Notes under the pieces: generated by a model | What the model was told of the DNA's origin: nothing | The model's input: the letters and a program-made list of their open reading frames with translations, nothing else | Databases searched by the model: none | From: JBEKCD01 sp050015055 | GTDB lineage: Archaea; Thermoproteota; Bathyarchaeia; Bathyarchaeales; Bathycorpusculaceae | Reading direction: 5' to 3' | DNA length: 64,000 bases | Assembly: GCA_050015055.1 (NCBI GenBank) | Contig: JBEKCD010000005.1 | Span: 1-64,000, forward strand | Program-made: the position numbers and the translations under genes | Shown: positions 42,602-50,917 of the stretch, piece after piece | How the letters are laid out: each line of letters begins with the position of its first letter | Position numbering within the stretch: position 1 is the first letter of the stretch

Positions 42602-43744
42602 TTAAGAAGGAATCTCAGGCGGCAGCGGTTCGAAAATCTCTGAGCCATTACGCTTTGACATCAAAAACACAACTGTGCCGACGCTAACTAAGACCAGAGT
42701 CAAACCCAGCAGTGCAATGAAAAACCACGGCAAAACTGTCACCGTCCTAGTCGGACTGTCTGCAGAAGCATAATCTTCATTTCCAGACCAGCTCGCTCGA
42801 AGATAACATATGCCCGAAACGTCTGCAGGCCACACATATGCGAAACGCCCGCTGGAGTCTGTAGAGACCACGCACAATTCCGACCAAGATAAACCGTTTG
42901 CTTTGATGTAGATTGTAACCGTAATGTTTTGTAGATGCGGCGAAAGCGTTCCTGTAAGTGTGACCGCGGTTCCTTGAATAAGAAACGTTGATGAGACATC
43001 CAGCGAAGCTGCCGAAATTGTCAAGGCTTTGTAGCTTGCGGAAACCTGTCCTGGAGCGGATTGTTCACAGTTTTCAAGGGTAATGACCTGAACTGTGGCA
43101 TTCTGCAGATCATCCGGACGTTCGCCGACTCTCCATCCTTCCTGCCAGTCGCCTCCTGTACATTCGGCCATATAGTATTTCGTACCGTCATGCAGGACGT
43201 AACTAATATCCCCCCTTGCATACTGTGGCTCATGCGAAAGGCTCACGCCGATGTTCATATGGTCGGCACTTTCATAGTAGAAAAGCGTTACGTTCAGCCC
43301 GCCGGCTCTCATGATCGACGCTGCAATGTAAGAGAAAAGGGCGCAATCTCCCGTGTTTGCCACGATTGTCTCAACAGGATACTTCGAAGGCGTGGTCTCT
43401 TCATAAGGTATCTGGTGCACGATCATTAAGACGCCATTTGCAAAATCCTCATCGTCAGAGTATATTTCACGCAGACAATCAGCAATCGGTTTCAAAACAG
43501 AGGGCGTAACGAACGTGGCAAAATCACTGGTTGAGATTAGCATATGACCCTTTTCAGCATAGTATTCCAAAAGCGACTCTGAAACTGCAACATTCAGACT
43601 ATAGTGTATGGACCCGCTTGGATGATCTAGAAGCTCGTAGGAGAAGACAGAATTCGCGGACAGAACGCTTAGAGGAAAACACGAAAACACAACGAAAACA
43701 ATCAGCACAACGAACGCTAATTCAGACTTAGTCTTCATCTTCAT
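42602..43744 (-). CDS. Secreted transglutaminase-like protein with membrane anchor
   Basis: A 380-residue exported protein with signal peptide (ELAFVVLIVFVVFSCFPLSV), a transglutaminase-like domain with catalytic Cys in VANTGDCALFSYIAASIMRA and His in YYESADHMNIGVSL, and a likely third residue in KYYMAECTGGDWQEGW. An Ig-like domain follows (TGTLSPHLQNITVTIYIKAN), then one anchor helix (WFFIALLGLTLVLVSVGTVV) with a short tail ending PPEIPS. It could be a cell-surface peptidase or crosslinker. Confidence 0.8.
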   Translation of the reverse strand: MKMKTKSELAFVVLIVFVVFSCFPLSVLSANSVFSYELLDHPSGSIHYSLNVAVSESLLEYYAEKGHMLISTSDFATFVTPSVLKPIADCLREIYSDDEDFANGVLMIVHQIPYEETTPSKYPVETIVANTGDCALFSYIAASIMRAGGLNVTLFYYESADHMNIGVSLSHEPQYARGDISYVLHDGTKYYMAECTGGDWQEGWRVGERPDDLQNATVQVITLENCEQSAPGQVSASYKALTISAASLDVSSTFLIQGTAVTLTGTLSPHLQNITVTIYIKANGLSWSELCVVSTDSSGRFAYVWPADVSGICYLRASWSGNEDYASADSPTRTVTVLPWFFIALLGLTLVLVSVGTVVFLMSKRNGSEIFEPLPPEIPS

Positions 43745-43845
43745 CTGAAAATGTTGTTACACGTCAAACTAATGGCACTTATGAAGAGCCAATCAATAGC
43801 GAAAAAATGGTTTAATCGTTCACGTGGAGGTTTGCAACAGGTTCC

Positions 43846-44679
43846 CTATATTCTTACAGAAGCTCTCTCTCGACGATCGAACATACACGTATGCGTGTAG
43901 CCTACTTTTTTTGCCAGTTTTATTGCTTCCTTGAAGTCCCGCCCAACATCCTCTGGTACATGAGCGTCTGAACCGAACGTCACTTGAACATCGTGCCGCC
44001 GCAGTATCCTCAAGAACTGTTCACTTGGATAAATTTCTTGGCAAGGTCTTCTCAAACCTCTTGTGTTAATCTCTATGCACACGTTTGATTCCGCTAAAGT
44101 CTCAGCGGTCTCCACCAGAATGTGCGAAAAGTCGGTTTTCGGTTTTGCCCCGAAGATTTTGATAAGGTCTGGATGCCCCAGAACATCGAAAAGGCGGGAG
44201 CTTACCGCGCTTCTGACAAGGCTGAAGTACTCATCATAGACTTGCCACGTGTCCTTCCTTGAAAACTCGTCCATCTCAGACGGTTCATCAAAAATCCAGT
44301 TGCCAATTACATGAACGGATCCTATCACGTAATCAAACGGGTACTTTCGAATGAATTCACTTATCTTGCGGGCGTCATCCGGAAAAAAATCTGTTTCGAC
44401 GCCCAGCTTGACAGGAACACTTGATCTTTCTTTACATTCGACAAAATCGTGAACATAAGCCGGCATTTGCTGGACAAAACTGTCTGAACGTCCCCTGAGA
44501 GGACGCAGCAGAACATGTTCTGAAAAACCTATCTCGTGAATTCTTCTCTTCTTTGCTGCCCGGACACAGTCTGCCATGCTTCCCTCAGCGTCAGGAGAAG
44601 CTCGCGTGTGGATGTGATAATCCGCAATCATCCCACTGCACCAGTCCCTGACCTGTGAAGAGAATGTTGGAAACTTCAC
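43846..44679 (-). CDS. PHP-domain phosphatase (histidinol-phosphatase-like)
   Basis: A metal-dependent phosphoesterase. The PHP ligands are visible: ADYHIHTRASPD, GFSEHVLLRP, LGVETDFFPDDA, VIGSVHVIGNW, LGHPDLIKIFG, INTRGLRR and FGSDAHVPEDVGRDF. The GTG start at 44679 overlaps the previous gene by 4 bp (GTGA), which is coupling; the ATG at 44631 is 16 codons on, just before the domain. It might remove phosphate from histidinol phosphate or another sugar phosphate. No other his genes are near, so the substrate is open. Confidence 0.88.
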   Translation of the reverse strand: MKFPTFSSQVRDWCSGMIADYHIHTRASPDAEGSMADCVRAAKKRRIHEIGFSEHVLLRPLRGRSDSFVQQMPAYVHDFVECKERSSVPVKLGVETDFFPDDARKISEFIRKYPFDYVIGSVHVIGNWIFDEPSEMDEFSRKDTWQVYDEYFSLVRSAVSSRLFDVLGHPDLIKIFGAKPKTDFSHILVETAETLAESNVCIEINTRGLRRPCQEIYPSEQFLRILRRHDVQVTFGSDAHVPEDVGRDFKEAIKLAKKVGYTHTCMFDRRERASVRI

Positions 44680-45554
44680 TTTCTGATTTTTCCGCCGTTC
44701 TTCTGCACTAGTTCAGATAGTTCAGATATGGACGTATCCAAACGGTTTCTGGCAGTTTCAGGATCATCTGCAGTCGTTGAAAAGTGAAGTTCAATGTGCG
44801 ATTTTTCTCCCTCAACCTGAACGATGGATTTCGTGTAGACGTGTGATTTCACGTAAACGTAAGGGTTGTTATGCATGACATCGTCTATCAAAGGTGCCAG
44901 GTTTGATTCCATTATGCCTTCTGCATAAATGCTCTTCTCAAAGAAAGCAGATTTTCCAGCCTTTTTCTTGATGATCTCCGCTACAGACTCGTTGAAAATG
45001 GCTTCCATTTCCGGAGGGACGCCTGGCAACGCAATTATGAACGTTCCTTCCACCATAGCCATCACACCTGGAGCGGTGCCAACAGGATTAGGTAGTGGCT
45101 GCGTGTCTTTCGGTAAGGTTGCCATCTTGACCCTTGGCGGCGTCAGTTCGACCCTCTCGGTTTTCCCCTGCTTCTTGAGGTAAGCAACATATTTTTCTCT
45201 TACCATTTCCAAAGCTTTTCCATTGACTTCGAGACTGCAATTTAAACCCTTGGCGATTCCTTCAAGTGTTTTATCGTCAAAAGTCGGCCCCAACCCCCCT
45301 GTCGTTATTATGAAACTGGGTTTTCGACGCAGCGTTTCTTGCAGAGTTTCTGCAATTTCGTCCACATCATCGCCTATAACCACTATTCTCTTGACCAGCA
45401 GCCCCAGAGAGGTGACGCGTCTAGCTAGCCAAGTAGCGTTCGTATTCAAAGTTTTTCCAATCAGCAATTCATTGCCCACACAGATTATTTCCAAAGAGTT
45501 CACCTTTGTTTCTAGTTCACTGGCTTGTGGAATATAACTGTCGCTCTGAGGCAA
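44676..45554 (-). CDS. CinA-type nucleotide-binding protein (MoaB/MogA-like domain)
   Basis: A 292-residue protein with the CinA N-terminal fold. The signature is EIICVGNELLIGKTLNTNA, then VIGDDVDEIAETLQETLRR, IITTGGLGPTFDDKTLEGIA and the loop IALPGVPPEMEAIFNESVAE. Bacterial CinA couples this domain to an NMN deamidase; this form lacks the deamidase domain, having a smaller C-terminal domain. The first ~20 residues (before EIICVG) look like an extension, so an internal start is possible. Coupled to the downstream PHP gene. Confidence 0.85.
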   Translation of the reverse strand: MPQSDSYIPQASELETKVNSLEIICVGNELLIGKTLNTNATWLARRVTSLGLLVKRIVVIGDDVDEIAETLQETLRRKPSFIITTGGLGPTFDDKTLEGIAKGLNCSLEVNGKALEMVREKYVAYLKKQGKTERVELTPPRVKMATLPKDTQPLPNPVGTAPGVMAMVEGTFIIALPGVPPEMEAIFNESVAEIIKKKAGKSAFFEKSIYAEGIMESNLAPLIDDVMHNNPYVYVKSHVYTKSIVQVEGEKSHIELHFSTTADDPETARNRLDTSISELSELVQKNGGKIRK

Positions 45555-45785
45555 ATCCGCGTTTTTTTCATGAGCTATTCTCCATTTCTTGGTTATCTAG
45601 AAATCGTTTTGAAGGTAAAGAATTGGGAGACAACAAACGTAAAACCTGTGACAAGAACAAGTTCCCTATGGACATTTAGGGTTGAGCAGAAGGATATCTA
45701 CAAACCTCAAGAGATTATTAGAAATGAACGATTTCCAGTTATCATGTTGTTTGCTGATTTTCGGTTTCGAAAGCTGCGTCAGGGT

Positions 45786-45992
45786 TTATTGTTTCTTGCT
45801 TAGATACCATTTAAGGTATTCTTTTTTCTTCCTTTCCCGTTCTTCTTCCTTCGATTCCAAGTTGGGTTTCAGTTTGTCCCTCAGTTCCATCAGTTCCTGC
45901 TGGGTCACAGACAGTCCGCAGCTCTTGCACACGTAGTGTTTGGTGGCTATCATGTACTGCATTTCGCCACCACATTCCGGACAGTAGGGCAT
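45786..45992 (-). CDS. Small zinc-ribbon protein
   Basis: A 68-residue protein with one zinc ribbon, CPECGGEMQYMIATKHYVCK-SCG, and a basic helical tail (LESKEEERERKKKEYLKWYL). Ribbons of this type occur in archaeal transcription or ribosome-associated proteins; the tail suggests nucleic-acid or ribosome contact. It is 69 bp ahead of the PflX-type radical SAM gene (46062) but facing the same way. Confidence 0.75.
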   Translation of the reverse strand: MPYCPECGGEMQYMIATKHYVCKSCGLSVTQQELMELRDKLKPNLESKEEERERKKKEYLKWYLSKKQ

Positions 45993-46061
45993 TCTTGTTC
46001 ACTTTTCTGTCTCATGAAGTGAGAATGGTTTGAGAAATAGGTTTCGCTGTGGCTGACATGT

Positions 46062-47153
46062 TTAGGTAATGAGATTTGATAGATTCGCTTCCCTAGCCAA
46101 ACGAATTGCTCTGTGCAGTTCATCACCTGTTAGCCTTCTGCTTAATTCGGAAACCTCAAACGCCTTCCACTCGGGTCTGTATTGAAACATGAGGTTCACC
46201 CTTGTTTCGGCACCCAAGTTTTTGGAGATCCAGTCAACGATTGGTTTTGTACAGCACTCTAAATGGTTCGGCAGAACAAGGATTCTTACTATGAGTTCTC
46301 CATGTTTCTTAGCTTCCAAGTGATTATACACGCAGGTTTCCCAGTAGTTTGGAGCGTCGGAGATTTCTTTTGCGCATCGGCCGGGTCCGTACTTGAAATC
46401 CAGTAGGTAAACGTCTGCGAAGCCGGCCAAGAGCGCCGCGCTCTCTGAGTTGTAGTAGCTATTTGAGTTCCAAACGATAGGAACACTCGTTTCAGCATGC
46501 TTGAACGTTTTGAGCCACTGCGGAAGCCATGGAGTAGGCTCTCCTCCCACGAGATTCACATTTCTGCAACCACCAAGACGCAACCGTTGAGCCGCGCGAG
46601 CCAGATCTACTGGGTCGTACACTTGGCCATGTTCCATCCATTGAGATATGGTCCAGTTTTGACAGTGTTTGCACCGCATCGTGCAGCCCAAGGTGAAAAC
46701 TGTTCCGGAAGGCACGAGTTCAGGCTCTTCGCCCATGTGTTCAAAAATGCTCGAGACGGTTATTTCCAGACCGCACCCACAGTAGCCTAACTTTCCCTCC
46801 AACCTGTTGACACTGCATTTGCGGACGCAAAGATGACAAGAGGATAGGATCCTATTTGCAATTTCGATTTTCAAGTCCAAGTAAGATTTTTCTGAAGTGG
46901 GCATTGCCCGTAACTCTCTTCGTCCTTCGTCGATTTCTCTCTGAATTCTGTTGAATTCTTCTGTAAGTACCGCGTGTTCTCGCCAAAGCTGCCTAGTGGA
47001 AGCGCTTGCGTGGAATTCTGTTGGAATCTTCTTAGCTATCAGAAATTTTGCTGGTGATTGGTTCTGCATGACGGCAAAGTATCGGGCTAGACTCTCCTTG
47101 GCTAATTTATCGTTTAGTACGGCAATCGCATCTGGGCGTTGGAACATCCACAT
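46062..47153 (-). CDS. Radical SAM protein, PflX/COG1313 type
   Basis: A 363-residue radical SAM enzyme. The N-terminal part has extra cysteines (SSCHLCVRKCSVNRLEGKLGY-CGCG), then the CX3CX2C cluster in FTLGCTMRCKHCQNWTISQW and a glycine-rich stretch in CRNVNLVGGEPTPWL. The C-terminal YLLDFKYGPGRCAKEI adds another Cys. Its relatives resemble pyruvate-formate-lyase activases but their targets are unknown. The gene directly precedes the AmrS-type gene (33 bp) on the same strand. Confidence 0.82.
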   Translation of the reverse strand: MWMFQRPDAIAVLNDKLAKESLARYFAVMQNQSPAKFLIAKKIPTEFHASASTRQLWREHAVLTEEFNRIQREIDEGRRELRAMPTSEKSYLDLKIEIANRILSSCHLCVRKCSVNRLEGKLGYCGCGLEITVSSIFEHMGEEPELVPSGTVFTLGCTMRCKHCQNWTISQWMEHGQVYDPVDLARAAQRLRLGGCRNVNLVGGEPTPWLPQWLKTFKHAETSVPIVWNSNSYYNSESAALLAGFADVYLLDFKYGPGRCAKEISDAPNYWETCVYNHLEAKKHGELIVRILVLPNHLECCTKPIVDWISKNLGAETRVNLMFQYRPEWKAFEVSELSRRLTGDELHRAIRLAREANLSNLIT

Positions 47154-47186
47154 CTTCGCTCAATTTCACTTGAGGTTATCGAGTTA

Positions 47187-48242
47187 CTAGAACAAGGCGT
47201 ACGGATAGGATTGCCCGCTTGCGTGCAGTTTGCCCTTAATTGGGATTTCTTGCCCACACACGGGACAACGCATGTCCTTTGTCAGATTCCACCGGGTTAT
47301 CATGAAATTATAACGCTTAATCAAGGTTTCATTACAGTTCGGACAGTAAGTATTTTCGCACGTATGCCCCGGCACATTCCCGATATAAACATAGTTTAGA
47401 CCCGCATCCTTTGCAGCAACGTAAGCTTTCTCCAGAGTTTCAAGAGGAGTTGCGGGGATTGTGGTCAGCTGATAGTCCGGATGGAAACGCAGCAAGTGGA
47501 ACGGCGTGTCCTTTCCAATGCCATCCCTGATCCAAACGGCAAGCTCCTTAATCCTTTCAATCGAATCTCCTGATTTGGGCACGATGAGGTTCGTGATTTC
47601 TATGTGAATGTCGTTCCGCCTCATTTCCTTCAAAGCCTCAAAGATCGGCGCAACTGAAGGAACAGAAGAAAAAGTCTTGTAGAATTCCGGGTCTCCACCA
47701 CCCTTGAAATCCACCGTCGCAGCGTCCAAGTATGGAGCTATCGTTTTCACCGCTTCTGGCGTCATGTAACCGTTTGTTACAAAAGTGTTGAAGAACCCCA
47801 CTTGGCGAGCGAGTCTGGCAGTGTCGTAAGCGTATTCGAAGAAAATGGTTGGTTCCGTGTACGTGTAGCTTATTCCCTCGCAGCCGTTGTCTCTGGCGGC
47901 TTTTATTACCTCTTCTGGAGGAAAGTGTTTGCCACTCATCTTCTTCTCTTGGCTTATCATCCAGTTGTCACAGAACTGACAGCGGAAGTTGCAGCCAATC
48001 GTGGCAATGGACATCACAGAGGCCCCTGGGTTAAAGTGGGCAAGCGGCTTTTTCTCAACGGGATCTATGGCTGCAGATATTGCCTTGGCATAGTTGAGCG
48101 AAAAAAGAGTCCCCCCTTCGTTCTTTCTTACTAAGCAAAAGCCCGTGCCGCCATCGTTTATGAGGCATTTTCTGGCGCACAGGTGACAGTTGACTTTTTT
48201 GTCCTGTAGTTTTTCGTAGAGCATTGCTTCCTGAAGTGACAT
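47187..48242 (-). CDS. amrS: AmmeMemoRadiSam-system radical SAM enzyme
   Basis: A 351-residue radical SAM enzyme of the AmrS family. The cluster is IATIGCNFRCQFCDNWMISQ, preceded by CHLCARKCLINDGGTGFCLV. The core has YTYTEPTIFFEYAYDTARL and VDFKGGGDPEFYKTF, and the C-terminal zinc ribbon is CENTYCPNCNETLIK. It normally occurs with Memo and AMMECR1 proteins, but neither lies within the window. The gene starts just before its neighbour (46062-47153) and is probably transcribed with it. Confidence 0.9.
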   Translation of the reverse strand: MSLQEAMLYEKLQDKKVNCHLCARKCLINDGGTGFCLVRKNEGGTLFSLNYAKAISAAIDPVEKKPLAHFNPGASVMSIATIGCNFRCQFCDNWMISQEKKMSGKHFPPEEVIKAARDNGCEGISYTYTEPTIFFEYAYDTARLARQVGFFNTFVTNGYMTPEAVKTIAPYLDAATVDFKGGGDPEFYKTFSSVPSVAPIFEALKEMRRNDIHIEITNLIVPKSGDSIERIKELAVWIRDGIGKDTPFHLLRFHPDYQLTTIPATPLETLEKAYVAAKDAGLNYVYIGNVPGHTCENTYCPNCNETLIKRYNFMITRWNLTKDMRCPVCGQEIPIKGKLHASGQSYPYALF

Positions 48243-48295
48243 TCAACCAGCCTCTTGGCTTTTCATGCAAGTCTTAATCTCCGCAAATATAATAT

Positions 48296-48913
48296 CTATT
48301 CGCTTGCCTCTGAATGCGAGTTCTCTCTTATCTCGAAAACCAATGGCGGAGACGCGGTTTTCGCGTCCAATTCTATATCAAGCAAGCCTTCAAGAAACCC
48401 AGCCCAGATTTCAGATTCACTGATAAAAGGCGTTTTTATGAGGAGATATTTGTCCTTCAAGTAGAAGTCGCCGAACCCTTGCACTCTTAAGCGCTTGAAA
48501 ACGTCTGGCCATTTCTCACGCCTTGTGGCTTGTATTCCAATCGCGGTTTCTATAGAAACTCTTGCGGCCTCGCCCATTTTCTTTCCGATATCACGCCATT
48601 TCTCTATCGGAACATTATTAATCAGAATGCTAACCAGCTCCGCATTTACGAAGGCTATCCTGCTTATCCCGCAATAATACTCGCCTGGAAAACGCCAGTC
48701 ATAAATCATCATGCTTCTGTAGACATCAAGCATTTTTGAAATAAGAGGCTTTATGCCCGGCTCCTTTCCTTCTTTAATTAAAGAGTCAACGAATTCTCTC
48801 TCATCTTTCTCCAGAATTATTGTTGTTCTCTTGGCTGAGGTCTCGCTTTTCCTCATCAGTTCTTGAAGTTTTTTCTCTTTGTCCTCTTGCATAACAGTTA
48901 TATTTTTCAGCAT
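48296..48913 (-). CDS. Protein with N-terminal RHH-like segment, unknown function
   Basis: A 205-residue protein. Residues 25-45 (KRTTIILEKDEREFVDSLIK) resemble the strand-helix start of a ribbon-helix-helix domain. The C-terminal 140 residues are alpha/beta with FPGEYYCGISRIAFVNAELV and VQGFGDFYLKDKYLLIKTPF, ending in an acidic tail. It might be a regulator with an effector domain. It faces the C/D sRNA candidate, with ~180 bp between. Confidence 0.5.
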   Translation of the reverse strand: MLKNITVMQEDKEKKLQELMRKSETSAKRTTIILEKDEREFVDSLIKEGKEPGIKPLISKMLDVYRSMMIYDWRFPGEYYCGISRIAFVNAELVSILINNVPIEKWRDIGKKMGEAARVSIETAIGIQATRREKWPDVFKRLRVQGFGDFYLKDKYLLIKTPFISESEIWAGFLEGLLDIELDAKTASPPLVFEIRENSHSEASE

Positions 48914-49065
48914 ATTTTATATAATTTGCGTTGAACTCAAAGCATATCGAAACATATCCGCATTGGAATAGCTTCCCAACTATGATGACAGACCGTTCCA
49001 AGGATCGTTTCAAATTATCACAAGCGCCATGAACACCGCGAGAAACCAATATGGCGACCGAACGA

Positions 49066-49074
49066 TTTTTAATA
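49066..49074 (+). promoter_or_regulatory. TATA-like box for the C/D box RNA
   Basis: TTTTTAATA lies 23-31 bp before the predicted 5' end of the RNA (49097), the spacing typical of archaeal promoters. No protein start lies within 100 bp downstream on this strand. Confidence 0.5.
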
Positions 49075-49096
49075 GGCCTAAGCACCTTCTAGAATT

Positions 49097-49151
49097 GCCG
49101 ATGAAGAAGCTTTTTGCCTGAAAAGATGATGTGCTCTAGGGTATCTGAGGC
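49097..49151 (+). ncRNA. Candidate C/D box sRNA
   Basis: The order of elements is that of an archaeal C/D guide RNA. C box ATGAAGA (49101-49107, one mismatch), 10-nt guide AGCTTTTTGC, D' CTGA (49118-49121), a 4-nt spacer, C' ATGATGT (49126-49132, one mismatch), 12-nt guide GCTCTAGGGTAT, D box CTGA (49145-49148). Terminal GCC (49097-49099) and GGC (49149-49151) can pair. Guide lengths and the D'-C' spacer are canonical. Predicted targets would be methylated opposite the fifth base before D' and D; I cannot name the target rRNA site. Confidence 0.65.
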
Positions 49152-49183
49152 GAAAGTTTCCTACGTTTAATGAAGTCCGTGCG

Positions 49184-49423
49184 TCATGAAATAACTTTGT
49201 TCTTGATGAGATACCACATGAGCACTAGTCCTATTATCAGCGAAACAAATCCGCCGGTGAAAGAAAAGAAAATGCCTCGTTTGAGAACACTGGATGACAA
49301 ATAAGTCACGTAGGGGGCGCCGAAAGTGAACAGCCCCGCTAGGATGACCAACAGTAGTTTCCGATACTTTGAACTCATCATTCCAGTTCTGGTCTCTTTG
49401 GTTTCTTGGGTCATACATATCAC
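49184..49423 (-). CDS. Small membrane protein with two helices
   Basis: A 79-residue protein with helices KLLLVILAGLFTFGAPYVTY and IFFSFTGGFVSLIIGLVLMW and short loops, ending KNKVIS. No family recognised. It starts ~33 bp after the stop of the PAC2 gene on the same strand, so it may be in the PAC2 transcript. Confidence 0.55.
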   Translation of the reverse strand: MICMTQETKETRTGMMSSKYRKLLLVILAGLFTFGAPYVTYLSSSVLKRGIFFSFTGGFVSLIIGLVLMWYLIKNKVIS

Positions 49424-49456
49424 ACGCTGATGATTATCTAAATTTCACGTTTTCTC

Positions 49457-50101
49457 TTATAACCCTTCCTTCACTTCGTTCCCTAGGGCTTTCATTAAGA
49501 ACTTGAAGACGGAAAAACCAGCCCCGCGATCCGCTTTAAAACCCGTTGTTGCACCAAGCAGACATACGCCTTCCAAACCACGTTCCTTTGCAAGAGCCAA
49601 TGTTAAACCTGTTGCCCCGACTATCCTGCCCTTGCTATAGATTACTCCACCTTTTTCCATAAACTCCAAGGCAAGCCGAGACGAAGTGGCTGCCACATAC
49701 ACCTGCGACTTTTCTTCGGTTATTGGCACGCCACCGACCGTTACAAGGAAACTGCAACCTTGTTTCTCAACAAAATCTAACGTTTCACCACAGAGTGCGT
49801 AGTGAGCGGCAACGTCGTCAAAAGAGGGCTGCGTGTCTCCGGTCATTATGATGAAATCGTTCTTCTCCATAGGCGCCGCATAAAACTCGTAGCGGGGCAA
49901 ACGGCAGATTCCTTTTGAATTGATTGAAACATAGTCTGGGAAATAAGGCGAGTACAATTCTGCAAAGGGTTTTGCACTGCAGAATTTCAGTAAAAGATAG
50001 GCCGCGATCTTCCCGACGTTTCCGAAGCCGGGCAGACCCTGGACAAAAACTGGATTCTCGAGGACCGGACTGGAAATTTGACGGAAATATGGCTTTTCCA
50101 A
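49457..50101 (-). CDS. PAC2-family protein
   Basis: A 214-residue protein of the PAC2 family (proteasome-assembly-chaperone-like, ATP-grasp-associated in archaea). Visible motifs are FVQGLPGFGNVGKIAAYLLL, DFIIMTGDTQPSFDDVAAHY, SFLVTVGGVPITEEKSQVYV and GATGLTLALAKERGLEGVCL, ending in GFKADRGAGFSVFKFLMKAL. Archaeal members are distant relatives of eukaryotic proteasome chaperones, but their role is not proven. Confidence 0.88.
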   Translation of the reverse strand: MEKPYFRQISSPVLENPVFVQGLPGFGNVGKIAAYLLLKFCSAKPFAELYSPYFPDYVSINSKGICRLPRYEFYAAPMEKNDFIIMTGDTQPSFDDVAAHYALCGETLDFVEKQGCSFLVTVGGVPITEEKSQVYVAATSSRLALEFMEKGGVIYSKGRIVGATGLTLALAKERGLEGVCLLGATTGFKADRGAGFSVFKFLMKALGNEVKEGL

Positions 50102-50401
50102 TCTAACTCACACCAGCATCAATAGGTAGAGAGTGTAAGTCTAAAACGTTTCCTTCCTCACATTTGTCAAATGGCTATCACAAATTGCTATCCTGCTTCA
50201 TAAATCTGAAGAGCTTACCAGATCTATCGACAAAAGACGGGATTTTACAAGTGGTGCCAAGAACTTCGATATCTGCCAAAAATGGTCATTGGAAACAGGA
50301 CACGGTGCTTCCTGTATGTGTATAGCCATACGCACAAATCATTAATTCAACCCTAGAACCAAAATCGTTTGCCAGAACAAGATGTTGCAATAGGAACGGA
50401 C

Positions 50402-50668
50402 ATGCAAGTGAGAAAACTAGGATACGAAATCTTGTTGGGGATAGCTTTACTGTGCGTTTCTGTATCGTGTATTATTTGGGTTTATAGCATGGTTTATGCC
50501 GCGTCCGAAGTTGGAAGCATGGAGCGCAAAGATATAAAACAATGGTCCTTGGTTCTCGTACTCATGAGCGTAACCACTTTGTTCATAGGAAGTGTTGGAG
50601 GATACCTCATCGGCAAATATCTGCACGTCTCACATGGCCAACCGGAGTTTTCAGGCACGACGAACTGA
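50402..50668 (+). CDS. Small membrane protein with two helices
   Basis: An 88-residue protein with two helices (EILLGIALLCVSVSCIIWVY and WSLVLVLMSVTTLFIGSVGG). I prefer ATG 50402; an upstream TTG at 50369 would add 11 residues. No family recognised. It precedes the PAS/TPR gene by 250 bp on the same strand. Confidence 0.5.
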   Translation: MQVRKLGYEILLGIALLCVSVSCIIWVYSMVYAASEVGSMERKDIKQWSLVLVLMSVTTLFIGSVGGYLIGKYLHVSHGQPEFSGTTN

Positions 50669-50917
50669 AATACGGGTACAGGACAAGACCACAACCCGGG
50701 TATCCCCCTCGTCAAAACCGTGAGACAAGGTATTTGAACAGGCAATCTTTGAATTTCAGAACCCTCGCCTAAATCACCCAGATGATCTGACCGCATGATT
50801 TGTTCATCCTTCAACGTCGTACATTCAGAAACGTCAATTCCTATTTGTAATTCATAACCGTTTTATGCCAACATCGGCAAACCTATTTCATCCAATCTCA
50901 CGCGAGGACGTCTGTCG

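Noticed and set aside
45525..45803. A 92-aa plus-strand ORF between the CinA-type gene and the zinc-ribbon gene
   Set aside because: It overlaps the ends of both neighbours in other frames and has no recognisable fold.
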